DNA of 64,000 nucleotides from Microbacterium sp. AG1240 (GTDB taxonomy: Bacteria; Actinomycetota; Actinomycetes; Actinomycetales; Microbacteriaceae). A model generated the notes under the pieces. The model ran no database searches. It saw only the letters and a program-made list of their open reading frames with translations, and was not told the DNA's origin. The stretch is taken from contig NZ_RBXJ01000003.1 of assembly GCF_003635115.1 (NCBI RefSeq), positions 259,324 through 323,323 on the forward strand, read 5' to 3'. The translations under genes and the position numbers were made by a program. This document shows positions 32,049 to 41,000 of the stretch, piece after piece. Every line of letters begins with the position of its first letter. Position 1 is the first letter of the stretch.

Positions 32049-34988
32049 ATGTTGGTACTCCTCGCCGCGTTCGCGGTCGTGCCGTTCCTCCTCCCGTTGC
32101 TGGTGAAGAGGCTCGGAGCGCGGGCGTTCTACGTTGCGGCTCTGCTTCCCGCCGCCGCCTTCGTGCAGGCGGCCATCGCGACTCCCGCCGTCCTCGACGG
32201 CGACATTCCCTTCGAGGCATACGACTGGATCCCGTCGCTCGGCATTTCGCTCTCGATGCGGATGGACACGCTCGGCTGGCTGATGGCGCTCGTCGTGAGC
32301 GGCGTCGGTGCGCTCGTCATGGTCTACTGCCGCTGGTACTTCCGCGGCAAAGACGAGGGACTCGGTCAGTTCTCCGCCGTCCTCCTCGCCTTCGCGGGAG
32401 CGATGTACGGCCTCGTGCTCACCGACGATCTCGTGGTGCTCGTGATGTTCTGGGAGGTCACCAGCATCCTGTCGTACCTGCTCATCGGGTACTACCACCG
32501 TCGCGGAGCGAGCCGTCGTGCCGCGCTGCAGGCGCTGCTCGTGACGACCCTCGGCGGGCTCGTGATGCTCATCGGCGTGGTGCTGCTGGTCGTCGATACC
32601 GGCACGTCGAGCATCTCGTCCATCCTCGCCCTCGCGCCCACCGGACCGGTCGTCGACGCCGCGCTGGTGATGCTGCTGGTCGGAGCGCTCAGCAAGTCGG
32701 CCATCTTCCCGTTCCACTTCTGGCTTCCCGGCGCCATGGCCGCGCCGACGCCGGTCAGCGCCTACCTGCACGCGGCCGCCATGGTGAAGGCGGGCATCTA
32801 CCTGATCGCGCGTCTGGCGCCGGTCTTCGCGTTCGCCCCGAGCTGGCGCCCCATCGTGCTCGCGCTCGGGATCTTCACGATGCTGCTCGGCGGGCTCCAA
32901 GCGCTGCGCGAGACCGACCTCAAGCGCATCCTGGCGTTCGGAACGGTGTCGCAGCTCGGCTTCCTCACCGTCGTCCTCGGCTACGGCACGCACGAAGCCG
33001 CCCTGGCCGGGCTCGCGCTGCTGCTCGGTCACGCCCTCTTCAAGTCGTGCCTGTTCCTCGTGGTCGGCGTCATCGACCGCCAGCTCTCCACCCGGGACAT
33101 CCGGGAGCTCAGCGGCGTCGCGCGACAAGCCCCCGTGCTCACGACCGTCGCGACGATCGCCATCGCCTCGATGGCGGGCATCATCCCCACGCTCGGCTTC
33201 GTGGCCAAAGAGAGCGCGCTCACCGCGTTCGTCGAGGAGGCCCTCCACGGCGAGACCTGGGGTCTCGTCGCTCTGATCGGCGTATCGCTCGGCTCGATCC
33301 TGACCGCCGCCTACGGCGCGCGGTTCCTCTGGGGCGCGTTCGGCACCAAGAAAGACGACGAGGGTCGCGCGATCGAGCGCACGGAGTGGCCCGATCCGCC
33401 GATCGGCTTCCTCGCGTCGCCGGTCGTGCTGTCGCTTCTCACGCTCGCCGGCGGATTCGGGGCACCGCTGCTCGACCTCGTGCTGCAGCCCTACGCGCAG
33501 ACGGCCGCCGCCGCGAGCCCGGGACTGCCCGAACCCGAGAGCACCCCCTACTTGGCGCTCTGGCACGGGCTCGAGCCCGCGCTGTTCATCTCGCTCGGCA
33601 CGCTCGTCGTCGGCCTGTTCGTCTTCTGGATCACCCGCCGCGCCACCCCCGCCACCGCGCGCCGCGTGCTGCCGTTCACCGCGGTCGACGTGTACAACGC
33701 GGTGCTGCGTTTCATCGCCCGCGCCTCGGTGTTCACCACGAGCCTCACCCAGCGCGGTTCGCTGCCCGTCTACGTCGGCATGATCTTCCTCGTCTTCGTC
33801 GTGGCCGAGGGCACCGTGCTGCTGTCGAGCCCCGGCTGGCAGGCCCAGCTCGACGCGTGGCACACGCCCTCGCAGCTGGCCGTGGCCCCGGTCATGATCG
33901 CCGCGGGCGTGCTCGCGGTGAACGCGCGCAAGCGCTACAGCGGTGTCGTGCTGGTCTCGGTGACCGGTCTCGGCATGGTCGTGCTCTTCGCCACGAGCGG
34001 GGCCCCCGACCTCGCCCTCACGCAGATCCTCGTCGAGACGGTCACCCTGATCGCCTTCGCCCTGGTGCTGCGCCGCATCCCCGCTCGGATGGGCGACCAC
34101 AACGCGTCGGTCTGGCCGCTCGCCCGCGCCGTGCTCGCGATCGGCGCCGGTGCGACCATGGCGCTCGTCGCGATCGTGGCGACCGGCGCCCGGCAGGCGC
34201 GACCCATCTCCGACAGCTTCCCGATGCTGGCCTACGAGATCGGCCACGGGCGCAACGTCGTGAACGTCGCCCTCGTCGACCTGCGCGGATGGGACACCAT
34301 GGGCGAGCTGTCGGTGCTCGTGCTCGCGGCCACCGGTGTCGCCTCGCTCGTCTTCGTCACGCATCGCTCCGACACCCTCTCGAAACTGACGACGCGGCTC
34401 CCGCGGCTCACCAAGCGCGGACGTGGCGCGCTCGTCGAGACCGCGGAGGGCGTGCGCGCGCGCACCGACGACACGAGCAACCGTCCGCAGGCCTGGTTGT
34501 TCGCCGGTCAGCGGGTGCGGCCCGAGAACCGCTCGATCATCCTCGAGGTCATCGTTCGAGTGCTCTTCCACTCGATCATCGTCGTCTCGCTGTATCTCCT
34601 CTTCGCCGGGCACAACCTCCCCGGCGGCGGCTTCGCGGGCGGCCTCGTCGCGGGTATGGCGCTCGTCATGCGCTATGTCGCGGGTGGTCGCTACGAGCTG
34701 GGGGCCGCGGCCCCCGCCGACCCGGGCCGCCTGCTCGGCGTCGGGATGGCGCTGGCGGTCGGCTGCGCGATCGTGCCGCTGCTGTTCGGCGCGGCGCCCC
34801 TGACCAGCACGTTCTGGGAGTTCGAGATCCCCGTCCTCGGCCACGTCGAGTTCGTCACCTCGACGATCTTCGACGTCGGCGTCTACCTCGTCGTCATCGG
34901 GCTCGTTCTCGACGTGCTGCGCAGCCTCGGCGCCGAGGTCGACCGACAGACGCAGGAGCTGCGCGCGCAGGGGGCGAGTGCCCGATGA
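32049..34988 (+). CDS. mrpA: Na+/H+ antiporter subunit A, fused to subunit B domain
   Basis: A 979-residue membrane protein, the largest Mrp subunit. ATG 32049 follows GAGGAGG. It contains an NADH-dehydrogenase-ND5-like channel part with the key Glu/Lys helices (MFWEVTSILSYLLIGYY near residues 130-150, SKSAIFPFHFWLPGAMAAPTPVSAYLHAA near 215-245). The C-terminal ~140 residues (FAGHNLPGGGFAGGLVAGMAL and on) match MrpB, which explains why no separate mrpB exists. The complex exchanges cytoplasmic Na+ or other cations for protons and supports salt and alkaline tolerance. First gene of mrpACDEFG. Confidence 0.95.
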   Translation: MLVLLAAFAVVPFLLPLLVKRLGARAFYVAALLPAAAFVQAAIATPAVLDGDIPFEAYDWIPSLGISLSMRMDTLGWLMALVVSGVGALVMVYCRWYFRGKDEGLGQFSAVLLAFAGAMYGLVLTDDLVVLVMFWEVTSILSYLLIGYYHRRGASRRAALQALLVTTLGGLVMLIGVVLLVVDTGTSSISSILALAPTGPVVDAALVMLLVGALSKSAIFPFHFWLPGAMAAPTPVSAYLHAAAMVKAGIYLIARLAPVFAFAPSWRPIVLALGIFTMLLGGLQALRETDLKRILAFGTVSQLGFLTVVLGYGTHEAALAGLALLLGHALFKSCLFLVVGVIDRQLSTRDIRELSGVARQAPVLTTVATIAIASMAGIIPTLGFVAKESALTAFVEEALHGETWGLVALIGVSLGSILTAAYGARFLWGAFGTKKDDEGRAIERTEWPDPPIGFLASPVVLSLLTLAGGFGAPLLDLVLQPYAQTAAAASPGLPEPESTPYLALWHGLEPALFISLGTLVVGLFVFWITRRATPATARRVLPFTAVDVYNAVLRFIARASVFTTSLTQRGSLPVYVGMIFLVFVVAEGTVLLSSPGWQAQLDAWHTPSQLAVAPVMIAAGVLAVNARKRYSGVVLVSVTGLGMVVLFATSGAPDLALTQILVETVTLIAFALVLRRIPARMGDHNASVWPLARAVLAIGAGATMALVAIVATGARQARPISDSFPMLAYEIGHGRNVVNVALVDLRGWDTMGELSVLVLAATGVASLVFVTHRSDTLSKLTTRLPRLTKRGRGALVETAEGVRARTDDTSNRPQAWLFAGQRVRPENRSIILEVIVRVLFHSIIVVSLYLLFAGHNLPGGGFAGGLVAGMALVMRYVAGGRYELGAAAPADPGRLLGVGMALAVGCAIVPLLFGAAPLTSTFWEFEIPVLGHVEFVTSTIFDVGVYLVVIGLVLDVLRSLGAEVDRQTQELRAQGASAR

Positions 34989-35563
34989 ACGTCTCTCTCG
35001 TGCTGATCGTCATCATGGCGGTGCTGTTCGCCTGCGGTGTCTACGCCATGCTCGAGCGCAGCCTCACCCGCGTTCTCATCGGGTTCCTCCTCCTCGGCAA
35101 TGCCGCGAACCTGATGCTGCTCATCGTGATGGGCGACCCGGGCGTGGCTCCGTTCTACCCCGACTCGTCGACCCCCGAGGGGTACTCCGACCCCCTTCCG
35201 CAGGCTCTGACGCTGACGGCGATCGTCATCACCTTCGCCGTCTCCGCCTTCCTGCTCGCCCTGATCTACCGGTCGTGGCAGCTCGGCCAGGCCGACACGG
35301 TGGAGGACGACGCCGAAGACGTGGCCATGCGCGCGCGCACCTCGCAGGACGAGGAGGCGATGGACGTCGAGGTCGACGAGGAGGACGACGACGCCACGAC
35401 CGACTTCGTGGGGGTCGAGAGTTCGCCGCTGCGGCTGCTCGGCAACCGCGATTACACCGATCTGCGCGACGATGCGCCGTCCGACCGCCCCGCAGCATCC
35501 GAACGGCGGGCCCCGACCGACAGACCCGGCACCCGAGACGACGAGAGCGAGGAAGACCGATGA
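34985..35563 (+). CDS. mrpC: Na+/H+ antiporter subunit C with long acidic tail
   Basis: A 192-residue protein starting at ATG 34985 (ATGA overlap with mrpA). Three membrane helices lie in the first ~100 residues, NuoK-like (LIGFLLLGNAANLMLL, QALTLTAIVITFAVSAFLLAL). Beyond them, residues about 105-192 are hydrophilic and very acidic (VEVDEEDDDATTDF), longer than the ~110-residue subunits of Bacillus. The tail is probably cytoplasmic. Role: ion pathway within the Mrp complex. Confidence 0.92.
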   Translation: MNVSLVLIVIMAVLFACGVYAMLERSLTRVLIGFLLLGNAANLMLLIVMGDPGVAPFYPDSSTPEGYSDPLPQALTLTAIVITFAVSAFLLALIYRSWQLGQADTVEDDAEDVAMRARTSQDEEAMDVEVDEEDDDATTDFVGVESSPLRLLGNRDYTDLRDDAPSDRPAASERRAPTDRPGTRDDESEEDR

Positions 35564-37116
35564 GCTCCCTCGTTCCCCTCCTCGTCACCCTGCCGCTGCT
35601 GGGCGCGGCCATCGCCCTGATCGCGGGGCGTCATCGGCGCACCCAGATCGTCGTGTCGATCTCGACGTTGACCCTGACGATGGTGATCGCCGCCGTGCTG
35701 CTGGTCTTCGTCGACGCGTCGAACGTGCCGATCGCGGTGTCGGTCGGCGGATGGCCCGTGCCCTTCGGCATCGTGCTCTACGTCGACCGGCTCGCCGCGC
35801 TGCTCGTGCTGGTCTCGAGCGTCGTGCTGCTCTCCGTGCTCCTCTTCTCCGTCGGACAGGGTGCCGAGGACGGCGATGAAGACACGCCGGTGTCGATCTT
35901 CCACCCGTCGTACCTGATCCTGGCGGCGGGGATCTTCACCGCCTTCATCGCGGGCGATCTGTTCAACCTCTACGTCGGGTTCGAGATCCTGCTCGTGGCG
36001 TCGTACGTGCTCATCACGCTCGGCGGCACGGAGAACCGCATCCGCACGGGCGTGGTCTACATCGTCGTCTCGCTGGTGTCGTCGATCCTCTTCCTCGCGG
36101 CGATCGGTGCGATCTACGGCGCGCTGGGCACCGTCAACATGGCTCAGCTGTCGGAGCGCATGGTCGAGCTGCCCCAGGAGACGCAGCTGGTGCTGCACCT
36201 GATGCTGGTCGTCGCCTTCGGCATCAAGGCGGCCGTCTTCCCGCTGTCGTTCTGGCTGCCCGACTCGTACCCGACCGCACCGGCACCGGTGACGGCGGTG
36301 TTCGCGGGCCTTCTGACGAAGGTCGGCGTCTACGCCCTGATCCGCACCGAGACCGAGATCTTCCGAGACAACGACATCAACCTGCTGCTGCTGATCGTGG
36401 CGCTGGCGACGATGATCGTCGGTGTGCTGGGCGCCGTGGCGCAGGCGGAGCTCAAACGCATCCTGTCGTTCACCCTGGTCAGCCACATCGGCTACATGAT
36501 CTTCGGCCTGGCCATCGCGACGCCGGCAGCCATCGGCGCGACGATCTACTACATCGTCCACCACATCGTGGTGCAGACGACCCTCTTCCTCGCGATCGGA
36601 CTCGTGGAGCGCCGGGCGGGCAGCACGTCGGTGCTGCGCGTGCGCGGACTCATGCGCGCCGCCCCCGTCATCGCGGTGCTCTACTTCATCCCCGCGGTGA
36701 ACCTCGGGGGGCTGCCGCCGTTCTCGGGATTCATCGGCAAGTACGCGCTGTTCGACGCCGCCGCCGAGATCGGCACCCCGATCATGATCGTGCTGATCGT
36801 GGGCGGTATCGTCACCTCGCTCCTCACCCTGTACGCACTCATGCGCGCCTGGAATCTCGCGTTCTGGCGCGAAGACGAAGACTCGGCGGAGTCCGATGAG
36901 CGCATCTCGTACCTGGGCGACTCGCCGGAGGCGGGCACGAAGACCGAGCGTCGCGCCATCCCCAAGATCATGACCGCGTCGACGGCGGGCATGGTCGCCG
37001 TCACCGTCGCGCTGACGATCTTCGCCGGGCCGCTGTACGAGGTCTGCACGCGCATCGGGGAGTCGCTCCTGCAGCCCGTCTCGGTCGTGCAGCTCGAGCA
37101 AGAGGCCGTCTCATGA
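35560..37116 (+). CDS. mrpD: Na+/H+ antiporter subunit D
   Basis: A 518-residue NuoN/L-like proton-channel subunit with about 14 helices, starting at ATG 35560 (overlap with mrpC). Conserved features: FNLYVGFEILLVASYVLITLGG with the channel Glu (residues ~137-158), and KAAVFPLSFWLPDSYPTAPAPVTAVFAGLLTKVG with the key Lys residues near 220-255. A cytoplasmic loop before the last helix holds EDEDSAESDE. Stop overlaps mrpE. Confidence 0.95.
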   Translation: MSSLVPLLVTLPLLGAAIALIAGRHRRTQIVVSISTLTLTMVIAAVLLVFVDASNVPIAVSVGGWPVPFGIVLYVDRLAALLVLVSSVVLLSVLLFSVGQGAEDGDEDTPVSIFHPSYLILAAGIFTAFIAGDLFNLYVGFEILLVASYVLITLGGTENRIRTGVVYIVVSLVSSILFLAAIGAIYGALGTVNMAQLSERMVELPQETQLVLHLMLVVAFGIKAAVFPLSFWLPDSYPTAPAPVTAVFAGLLTKVGVYALIRTETEIFRDNDINLLLLIVALATMIVGVLGAVAQAELKRILSFTLVSHIGYMIFGLAIATPAAIGATIYYIVHHIVVQTTLFLAIGLVERRAGSTSVLRVRGLMRAAPVIAVLYFIPAVNLGGLPPFSGFIGKYALFDAAAEIGTPIMIVLIVGGIVTSLLTLYALMRAWNLAFWREDEDSAESDERISYLGDSPEAGTKTERRAIPKIMTASTAGMVAVTVALTIFAGPLYEVCTRIGESLLQPVSVVQLEQEAVS

Positions 37117-37697
37117 TGCGGGAGAAGAAAGACGCGCTGCACCAGCTGTGGCGGCAGCTGCCGTTCTTCGTCTGGCTCGTCGCACTGTGGATGCTGCTGT
37201 GGGGCCAGTTCACGATCGTGGCCTTCCTGACGGGCCTGATCGCCGCGGTGATCGTCACGCGCGTGTTCCGCCTCCCGCCCGTGCAGCTGTCGGGCCGGTT
37301 GAACCTCTGGTACGGGCTCGTATTCGTCGTGACGTTCTTCGCCGCCCTCGTGCGCGGTTCGCTCCTGGTGGCCTGGCAGGTCGTCGACGTCCGGCGGCAG
37401 CCGAGCAGCGCGGTGATCGCGGTGCACCTGCGGACCGACGACGATCTCATCATGACCCACACCGCGGTGACGGCCTCGTTGATCCCCGGCTCGCTCATCG
37501 TCGAAGCCGACCGCGATCGCCGCATCCTGTACCTCCACGTCATCGGCATCGACAGCGACGATGACGTCGAGGCGCTTCGGAAGTCGATCCTCGGCTGGGA
37601 GGCGCGCATCGTGCGCGCCGCCGGCTCGCGCGCTCAGCTCGAGATGATCCGCACGGCCTCCGTCGACACCCCGCGTCAGGGAGGTACGCCCGTATGA
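37113..37697 (+). CDS. mrpE: Na+/H+ antiporter subunit E
   Basis: A 194-residue MrpE with two or three N-terminal helices (FFVWLVALWMLLWGQFTIVAFLTGLIAAVIV, then LVFVVTFFAALVRGSLLVAW) and a cytoplasmic alpha/beta domain containing TASLIPGSLIVEAD-type residues. ATG 37113 overlaps the mrpD stop by 4 bp and its stop overlaps mrpF. It is a smaller structural subunit of the antiporter. Confidence 0.92.
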   Translation: MMREKKDALHQLWRQLPFFVWLVALWMLLWGQFTIVAFLTGLIAAVIVTRVFRLPPVQLSGRLNLWYGLVFVVTFFAALVRGSLLVAWQVVDVRRQPSSAVIAVHLRTDDDLIMTHTAVTASLIPGSLIVEADRDRRILYLHVIGIDSDDDVEALRKSILGWEARIVRAAGSRAQLEMIRTASVDTPRQGGTPV

Positions 37698-37963
37698 ACG
37701 TCCTGCTGCTGGTGATCTTCGTCGTCTTCGCCGTCGCCGCCCTCCTCACGCTCTGGCGCATCGTCACCGGTCCGTCGATCCTCGACCGGGCGGTCGCATC
37801 CGACGTGCTCCTGACCGAGGTGATGTGCGTGCTGGGCGCCGAGATGGCGATCAACCAGCACACCCGCACCCTGCCGGTGCTGCTCATCATCGCCGCCGTG
37901 GGGGTCTTCGGTTCGATCTCGATCGCGCGGTTCGTCGCGAGGAAGGACAACGCAAGCCAGTGA
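37694..37963 (+). CDS. mrpF: Na+/H+ antiporter subunit F
   Basis: An 89-residue protein of three helices, the usual MrpF size. The family segment R-I-V-x-G-P-S-I-L-D-R-A-V-A-x-D is seen at about 18-34. ATG 37694 overlaps mrpE by 4 bp and the stop overlaps the GTG of mrpG. Confidence 0.93.
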   Translation: MNVLLLVIFVVFAVAALLTLWRIVTGPSILDRAVASDVLLTEVMCVLGAEMAINQHTRTLPVLLIIAAVGVFGSISIARFVARKDNASQ

Positions 37964-38358
37964 TCCTCGCAACCGCCCCCATCGAAGTCACCGCTTCACC
38001 GCTCGACGCGGTGCTCGACACCGTCGCCCTCGTGCTGATCCTCGTCGGCGCCCTGCTGTGCCTCACCGCCGCGATCGGCCTGCTGCGTTTCCGCGACGTG
38101 CCGACGCGGCTGCACGCCGCCACCAAGCCGCAGGTGCTCGGCCTCATCGTGATCTGCATCGCGATCGCCCTGTCGCTGCGCTCGTGGGCGGTGCTCGCAT
38201 TCATCGTCCCGATCGTGCTGATGCAGCTCGCGACCGCGCCGCTCTCGGCGCACATGGTGGGCCGGCAGGCCTACCGCAACGGCACCCTCGACCGCGCCGC
38301 TCTCTACACCGACGAGCTGCGCGCGTCGAAGGAGACCCCGCCCGCGGCCGGCGGCTGA
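37960..38358 (+). CDS. mrpG: Na+/H+ antiporter subunit G
   Basis: A 132-residue MrpG from GTG 37960 (GTGA overlap). Three helices; the signature LLRFRDVPTRLHAATKPQVLGL is at about 43-64, followed by APLSAHMVGRQAYRNG. It completes a six-gene operon in which every junction is a 4-bp overlap, ensuring equal production of the complex. Confidence 0.94.
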   Translation: MILATAPIEVTASPLDAVLDTVALVLILVGALLCLTAAIGLLRFRDVPTRLHAATKPQVLGLIVICIAIALSLRSWAVLAFIVPIVLMQLATAPLSAHMVGRQAYRNGTLDRAALYTDELRASKETPPAAGG

Positions 38359-38406
38359 CCCCAGCGCAGGAGATGACGCGGGCGTAGGACGATCCGCGCG
38401 GAACCG

Positions 38407-38439
38407 GCCTACCTCCGGCCCATCGCCTACCTCCGGCCC
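38407..38439. repeat. Two direct repeats of GCCTACCTCCGGCCC
   Basis: The 15-base unit occurs at 38407-38421 and 38425-38439, in the ~90-bp gap between mrpG and the convergent YhgE-like gene. It may act as a terminator-associated element. Only two copies are present. Confidence 0.5.
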
Positions 38440-38451
38440 GCCGACTCCGGC

Positions 38452-40305
38452 TCAGCCGATCACGCTCGGCTGAAGGTCGCGCAGGGTGCGGAAGCGCGTC
38501 ATGCGCCCGACGCCGATCGCCGCGACGATGCCCGCGCCGACGAGCCACGTGCCGAGGACGGCGAGGTCGAGCCACACGCGATCGAGGTCTCCGCCGTACA
38601 TGACCTGCCGCATCGCGTCGACGACGTAGCCCATGGGCAGCACGTGATGCAGCGCCGCGAGAGGCGCGGGCAACGTCTGCCAGGGGAACGTGCCGCCCGC
38701 GGTCACGAGCTGCAGCACCATCAGCACGAGACCGAGGAACTGCCCGACCGACCCGAGCCACACGTTCAGCGCGAGCACGATCGCGGCGTACGTGGCCGTT
38801 GCCAGGAGGAGGATGCCGAGGGTGGCGAGCGGATTCGCGAACGAGAACCCGAGGGCGAGGGCGAGGACGCCGAACAGCCCCAGCATCTGCACGCCGCCGA
38901 GGAGGGCGGGCGTCAGCCATCCGGCGAGAGTGACCCGAACGGGCGAGTGGAGGGCCGTGACCGCGCGACGCGATACCGGCTTCACGATGAGGAACAGGGC
39001 GTAGATGCCGATCCAGCCCGCCAGCGCGGCGAAGAACGGGGCGAGCCCCGCACCGTAGTTCTGCGCCTGGGTGAGGGCGCTGGTCGAGACCGCCACCGGG
39101 TCGGACAACGTCGACGCCTGGCTCGCGCGGGTCGCATCGTCGGTGTCGGGGATCTGGTTCACGCCATCGGCGAGCCCGGTCTGCAACTGCGCGGCGCCGT
39201 CGGCGATCTGCGCGATGCCGCCGTCGAGACTGTTCGCGCCGTCGCTCAGCTGCGCGGCGCCGTCCGCGGCGGAGGCGGCGCCGTCGGCGAGGGCGGCAGA
39301 GCCCGACGCGACCTGCTGCGCTCCCGCCGACAACTGCTGCGCTCCGGCGGAGAGCTGATCGATCTGGCCGACCGCGGTCTGCACACGCGTGTCGGCATCG
39401 CTCAGGCGTTGCCCCACGGGGTCGAGCGCGGCCAGCACCTCCGCGACGCGGGCGGGATCGACGCCGGCGTCGGCGAGTCTCTGCGCGATGTCGGCGCGGG
39501 CCGTCGGCAGGAGCGAGGCGGCGTCGGCGGATGCTGCGGCGACACGATCCGCGACGGTCGCGACCTGCTGCGTGCCGGCGGCGACCTGCTGGGCGCCCGA
39601 GCTCACCTGCGCGGCGCCGTCGCGTAGCGTCGTGGCACCGTCGCGCAGCTGCGCCGTGCCCGAGGCGAGCGCCCCGGCGCCGTCGGCGAGCCGCGTGGAC
39701 CCGTCGCGCGCGGTGCCGAGGCCGTCGACGAGCTGTTGGGCGCCCGACGCCGCATCCGTCAGCTTCACACGGATCGTGGACAGTGCGTTCAGCAGCGTGA
39801 GACCGCCCTGGTCGACGACCTTCTGTGCGACGGTCGACTGGATGCGGGCGACCGCCTGCGTGCCGATCGTCGAGGCGAGGTAGTTGTTCGCGTCGTTCGT
39901 CTTCAGCACGATGTCGGCCTGACGGGGCACGTCGGTCGAGATCGAGGCGATCGAGGCCGAGAAGTCGGCGGGCACCTCGACGATGAAGTCGAAGTCGCCG
40001 TTCTCGAGCCCGGCCGTTGCCGCGTCGGCCGAGACCTGATGCCATTCGAAGGTGTCGCCACCGAGCAGCTCGTCGGCCACCTCGTCTCCGAAGTTGCGCT
40101 GCTGGCCGTTCACGGCGGCGCCGGTGTCGTCGACGACGAGGGCGACGGGCACCCGGGAGAGGCTGCCGTACGGGTCTTGGTTCGCCCACAGGTAGAGGCC
40201 GCCGTAGAGGATCGGCACGAGAAGGAGCGCGACGAGGGCGATCAGCGACATGCGCGATGAGGTGAGCCGCCGCAGTTCGGCGGCGATCATCTGCGGGACC
40301 TTCAT
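38452..40305 (-). CDS. YhgE/Pip-family ABC-2-type membrane protein
   Basis: A 617-residue protein starting at ATG 40305 with GGAGGA upstream. One N-terminal helix (MSLIALVALLLVPILYGGLY, residues ~20-40) is followed by a large extracellular part (about 45-390) that has many L-x2-G-A/A-x-Q-L-x2-G-A repeats predicted to form coiled coil. Five C-terminal helices (about 420-600) form the ABC-2 permease-like domain. Phage-infection-protein/YhgE relatives occur in Gram-positives; one relates to type VII secretion or export. Downstream of and coupled (4 bp) to an ATPase-like gene and a TetR gene, so a regulated export system is likely. Cargo unknown. Confidence 0.87.
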   Translation of the reverse strand: MKVPQMIAAELRRLTSSRMSLIALVALLLVPILYGGLYLWANQDPYGSLSRVPVALVVDDTGAAVNGQQRNFGDEVADELLGGDTFEWHQVSADAATAGLENGDFDFIVEVPADFSASIASISTDVPRQADIVLKTNDANNYLASTIGTQAVARIQSTVAQKVVDQGGLTLLNALSTIRVKLTDAASGAQQLVDGLGTARDGSTRLADGAGALASGTAQLRDGATTLRDGAAQVSSGAQQVAAGTQQVATVADRVAAASADAASLLPTARADIAQRLADAGVDPARVAEVLAALDPVGQRLSDADTRVQTAVGQIDQLSAGAQQLSAGAQQVASGSAALADGAASAADGAAQLSDGANSLDGGIAQIADGAAQLQTGLADGVNQIPDTDDATRASQASTLSDPVAVSTSALTQAQNYGAGLAPFFAALAGWIGIYALFLIVKPVSRRAVTALHSPVRVTLAGWLTPALLGGVQMLGLFGVLALALGFSFANPLATLGILLLATATYAAIVLALNVWLGSVGQFLGLVLMVLQLVTAGGTFPWQTLPAPLAALHHVLPMGYVVDAMRQVMYGGDLDRVWLDLAVLGTWLVGAGIVAAIGVGRMTRFRTLRDLQPSVIG

Positions 40306-41000
40306 CGTTCGTCCTCCGTCGGTACGGATGCTGCGGTGTCGGGAGCGTCGTCGCGCGTATCGGCGATGGTGTCCACGGGCGCAGGGCCATCGCCGGGGGC
40401 GGAGGCGTCGTCCTGCACCGTGAGCACCGACATCGACGCGCGGCCGGCGATCGCGAGCACCGCATAGCCGCGCTCGGCGAACTCCGTCGCGACGCGCCAC
40501 CAGTTCTGCGGTTCGCCGCCGTGGCGGTCGGGGGAGGTGAGCACGATGCCCTCCACGCCCTTCCTGAGCGCGGCGAGCTCGAGCAGGATGCGGATGCGCG
40601 ACGCCGGGTCGATGTTGCCGATGGGGGTCGCGGCAAGATCACCGAGGCCGAGATCGTCGAGCCAGCGCCGCGCGGCGAACGGGTTCGGCGAGGCCCCGGC
40701 GAACATGAGCTCCTCGGCGACGACACCGGCCACGGTCACCGCGGGTGCCGGCTCCGACACCTCGAGCGCGTCGACGAGCGCGACCCGACGGCGGATGCCC
40801 GCCGCATCCTTGCGTCCGTCCAGAAGCACCTCGCCCGCATCCGCGCGCATCCGGCCGGACGCGAGCAGCCCCAGCACGGTGGGGCGCTGCTCGGTCTCGG
40901 CGACGACCAGGGTCACCCGTCCGGTCTCGAACGTCAGCGACGTCTCGGGGAGAGCCCGCTCGGCGCGCCCCTTGCTCACACCGCGCAGCTCGATCCTCAT
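40302..41000 (-). CDS. ABC-ATPase-like protein with degenerate nucleotide-binding motifs
   Basis: About 232 residues from ATG 41000. The overall layout is that of an ABC ATPase (MRIELRGVSKGRAERALPETSLTF start, then a middle section and IVLTSPDRHGG in the Walker B place), but the Walker A position reads AETEQRPTV instead of GxxGxGKS/T. The signature LSGGQ is also missing (NIDPASRIRILLELA). It therefore probably does not hydrolyse ATP in the usual way. The last ~35 residues are acidic. It sits between TetR and the YhgE-like permease with 4-bp overlaps, implying a partner role such as a regulatory subunit. Confidence 0.75.
   Translation of the reverse strand: MRIELRGVSKGRAERALPETSLTFETGRVTLVVAETEQRPTVLGLLASGRMRADAGEVLLDGRKDAAGIRRRVALVDALEVSEPAPAVTVAGVVAEELMFAGASPNPFAARRWLDDLGLGDLAATPIGNIDPASRIRILLELAALRKGVEGIVLTSPDRHGGEPQNWWRVATEFAERGYAVLAIAGRASMSVLTVQDDASAPGDGPAPVDTIADTRDDAPDTAASVPTEDER

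Noticed and set aside
31893..34844. Open frame of nearly 1000 codons antisense to mrpA
   Set aside because: Arg/His/Glu/Asp-rich low-complexity product caused by high GC; mrpA on the other strand is clearly conserved.
35452..37101. Long open frame antisense to mrpD
   Set aside because: Charged repetitive product; a shadow of the mrpD reading frame.
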